A DNA stretch of 64,000 nt from Candidatus Gastranaerophilales bacterium (GTDB lineage: Bacteria; Cyanobacteriota; Vampirovibrionia; Gastranaerophilales; Gastranaerophilaceae). The stretch lies in NCBI GenBank assembly GCA_947626225.1, contig CANQRH010000005.1:99876-163875 (forward strand), in the 5' to 3' direction. The notes beneath the pieces are model-generated. The model did no database searches. It was not told where the DNA came from and worked only from the letters and a program-made list of their open reading frames with translations. The translations under genes were made by a program, and so were the position numbers. Position 1 is the first letter of the stretch; each line of letters starts with the position of its first letter. This document shows positions 63,858 through 64,000 of the stretch, piece after piece.

Positions 63858-63942
63858 TGCGGGCAGCTCAGGCGGTTAGAGCACTCTGCCGAGAAAAACG
63901 ATTAAGTATCGTTTTTCGAGAGACCTGATAAGGGTTCCCGCA
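63858..63942 (+). ncRNA. Cloverleaf-like RNA candidate (degenerate tRNA or tRNA-like)
   Basis: TGCGGG (63858) pairs with CCCGCA (63937). Between them lie a D-arm-like GCTC/GAGC around AGGCGGTTA, a long hairpin with a perfect 10-bp stem GAAAAACGAT/ATCGTTTTTC, and a small arm ACC-TGATAAG-GGT resembling a tRNA-Ile(GAU) anticodon loop. There is no canonical T arm and no CCA. A second TGCGGGC...AGCTC begins at about 63985 and is cut by the window end. TTGATT...TATGAT upstream (63802-63827) could be its promoter. Confidence 0.35.
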
Positions 63943-64000
63943 AACGACTTGATAAAAAATATTTTGACAATAGAATAAAAATATTGCGGGCTGCTAGCTC

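Noticed and set aside
63964..63990. TTGACA at 63964 as promoter for the RNA cut by the window end
   Set aside because: No -10 element at a suitable distance before the putative RNA start.

Overview
The window is a contiguous piece of a low-GC, Gram-negative-type bacterial chromosome. It encodes LPS-export genes (LptB, an LptF/G permease), TonB-like proteins, PilT and prepilins. Energy genes are those of an anaerobic fermenter: two [FeFe]-hydrogenase-type proteins, the maturase HydF, and FixC/FixX. Isoprenoids are made by the MEP route (dxr). The prepilin signature FTLAEVLITLGIIG, the AT-rich codon use and the anaerobic gene set fit the non-photosynthetic cyanobacterial sister lineage of animal guts (Gastranaerophilales / Melainabacteria). 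That placement is inferred from recall, not from a search.

Layout. 0-10 kb: an M14 peptidase tail, cysS, SpoIID, murJ, tsaC and rlhA, with two inverted copies of a module made of an XRE regulator divergent from a glycosyltransferase-like gene. 9.8-15 kb: tpiA, an EF-hand protein, several very small genes, rpsO and hydF. 15-23.3 kb: an accessory, surface-oriented region. It holds a poly-G-interrupted DUF1796-type gene, a MazG-like protein, a lytic transglycosylase, acyl- and acetyltransferases, a kelch-like protein and broken small genes, several of them separated by REP-like hairpin repeats; it ends at tRNA-Ser(CGA). 23.3-27.6 kb: proA, proB, dxr and a prepilin. 27.9-33.5 kb: a compact convergent-promoter locus resembling a type I toxin-antitoxin pair, followed by a minus-strand operon with catalytic hydrogenase, sensory hydrogenase, SpoIIE-type phosphatase and two thioredoxin-like ferredoxins. 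33.5-36 kb: a composite surface protein (prepilin leader, YadA-type head repeats, S74 chaperone) followed by a likely structured RNA. 36-48 kb: nadK, ftsZ, a PpiC foldase, mfd, and an envelope cluster with two TonB-like proteins, two short membrane proteins and FHA-like, VWA and TrbI-like proteins. 48-64 kb: housekeeping genes (plsY, pilT, recF, lptB, trpS, ligA, speB, fixCX, rsmD, prs). A cloverleaf-like RNA candidate closes the window.

The strongest candidates for something undescribed are: the G10 tract at 15020-15029, which switches the reading frame of a surface-glycan-type gene (OFF here, ON with one extra G); the pair of perfect-consensus convergent promoters at 27929-28179 around a strong Shine-Dalgarno, a 24-residue hydrophobic ORF and a shared terminator; the pilin/YadA-head/S74 fusion; and the structured RNA at 35824-36004. 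All functional statements come from reading the sequence by eye; no database search was run.
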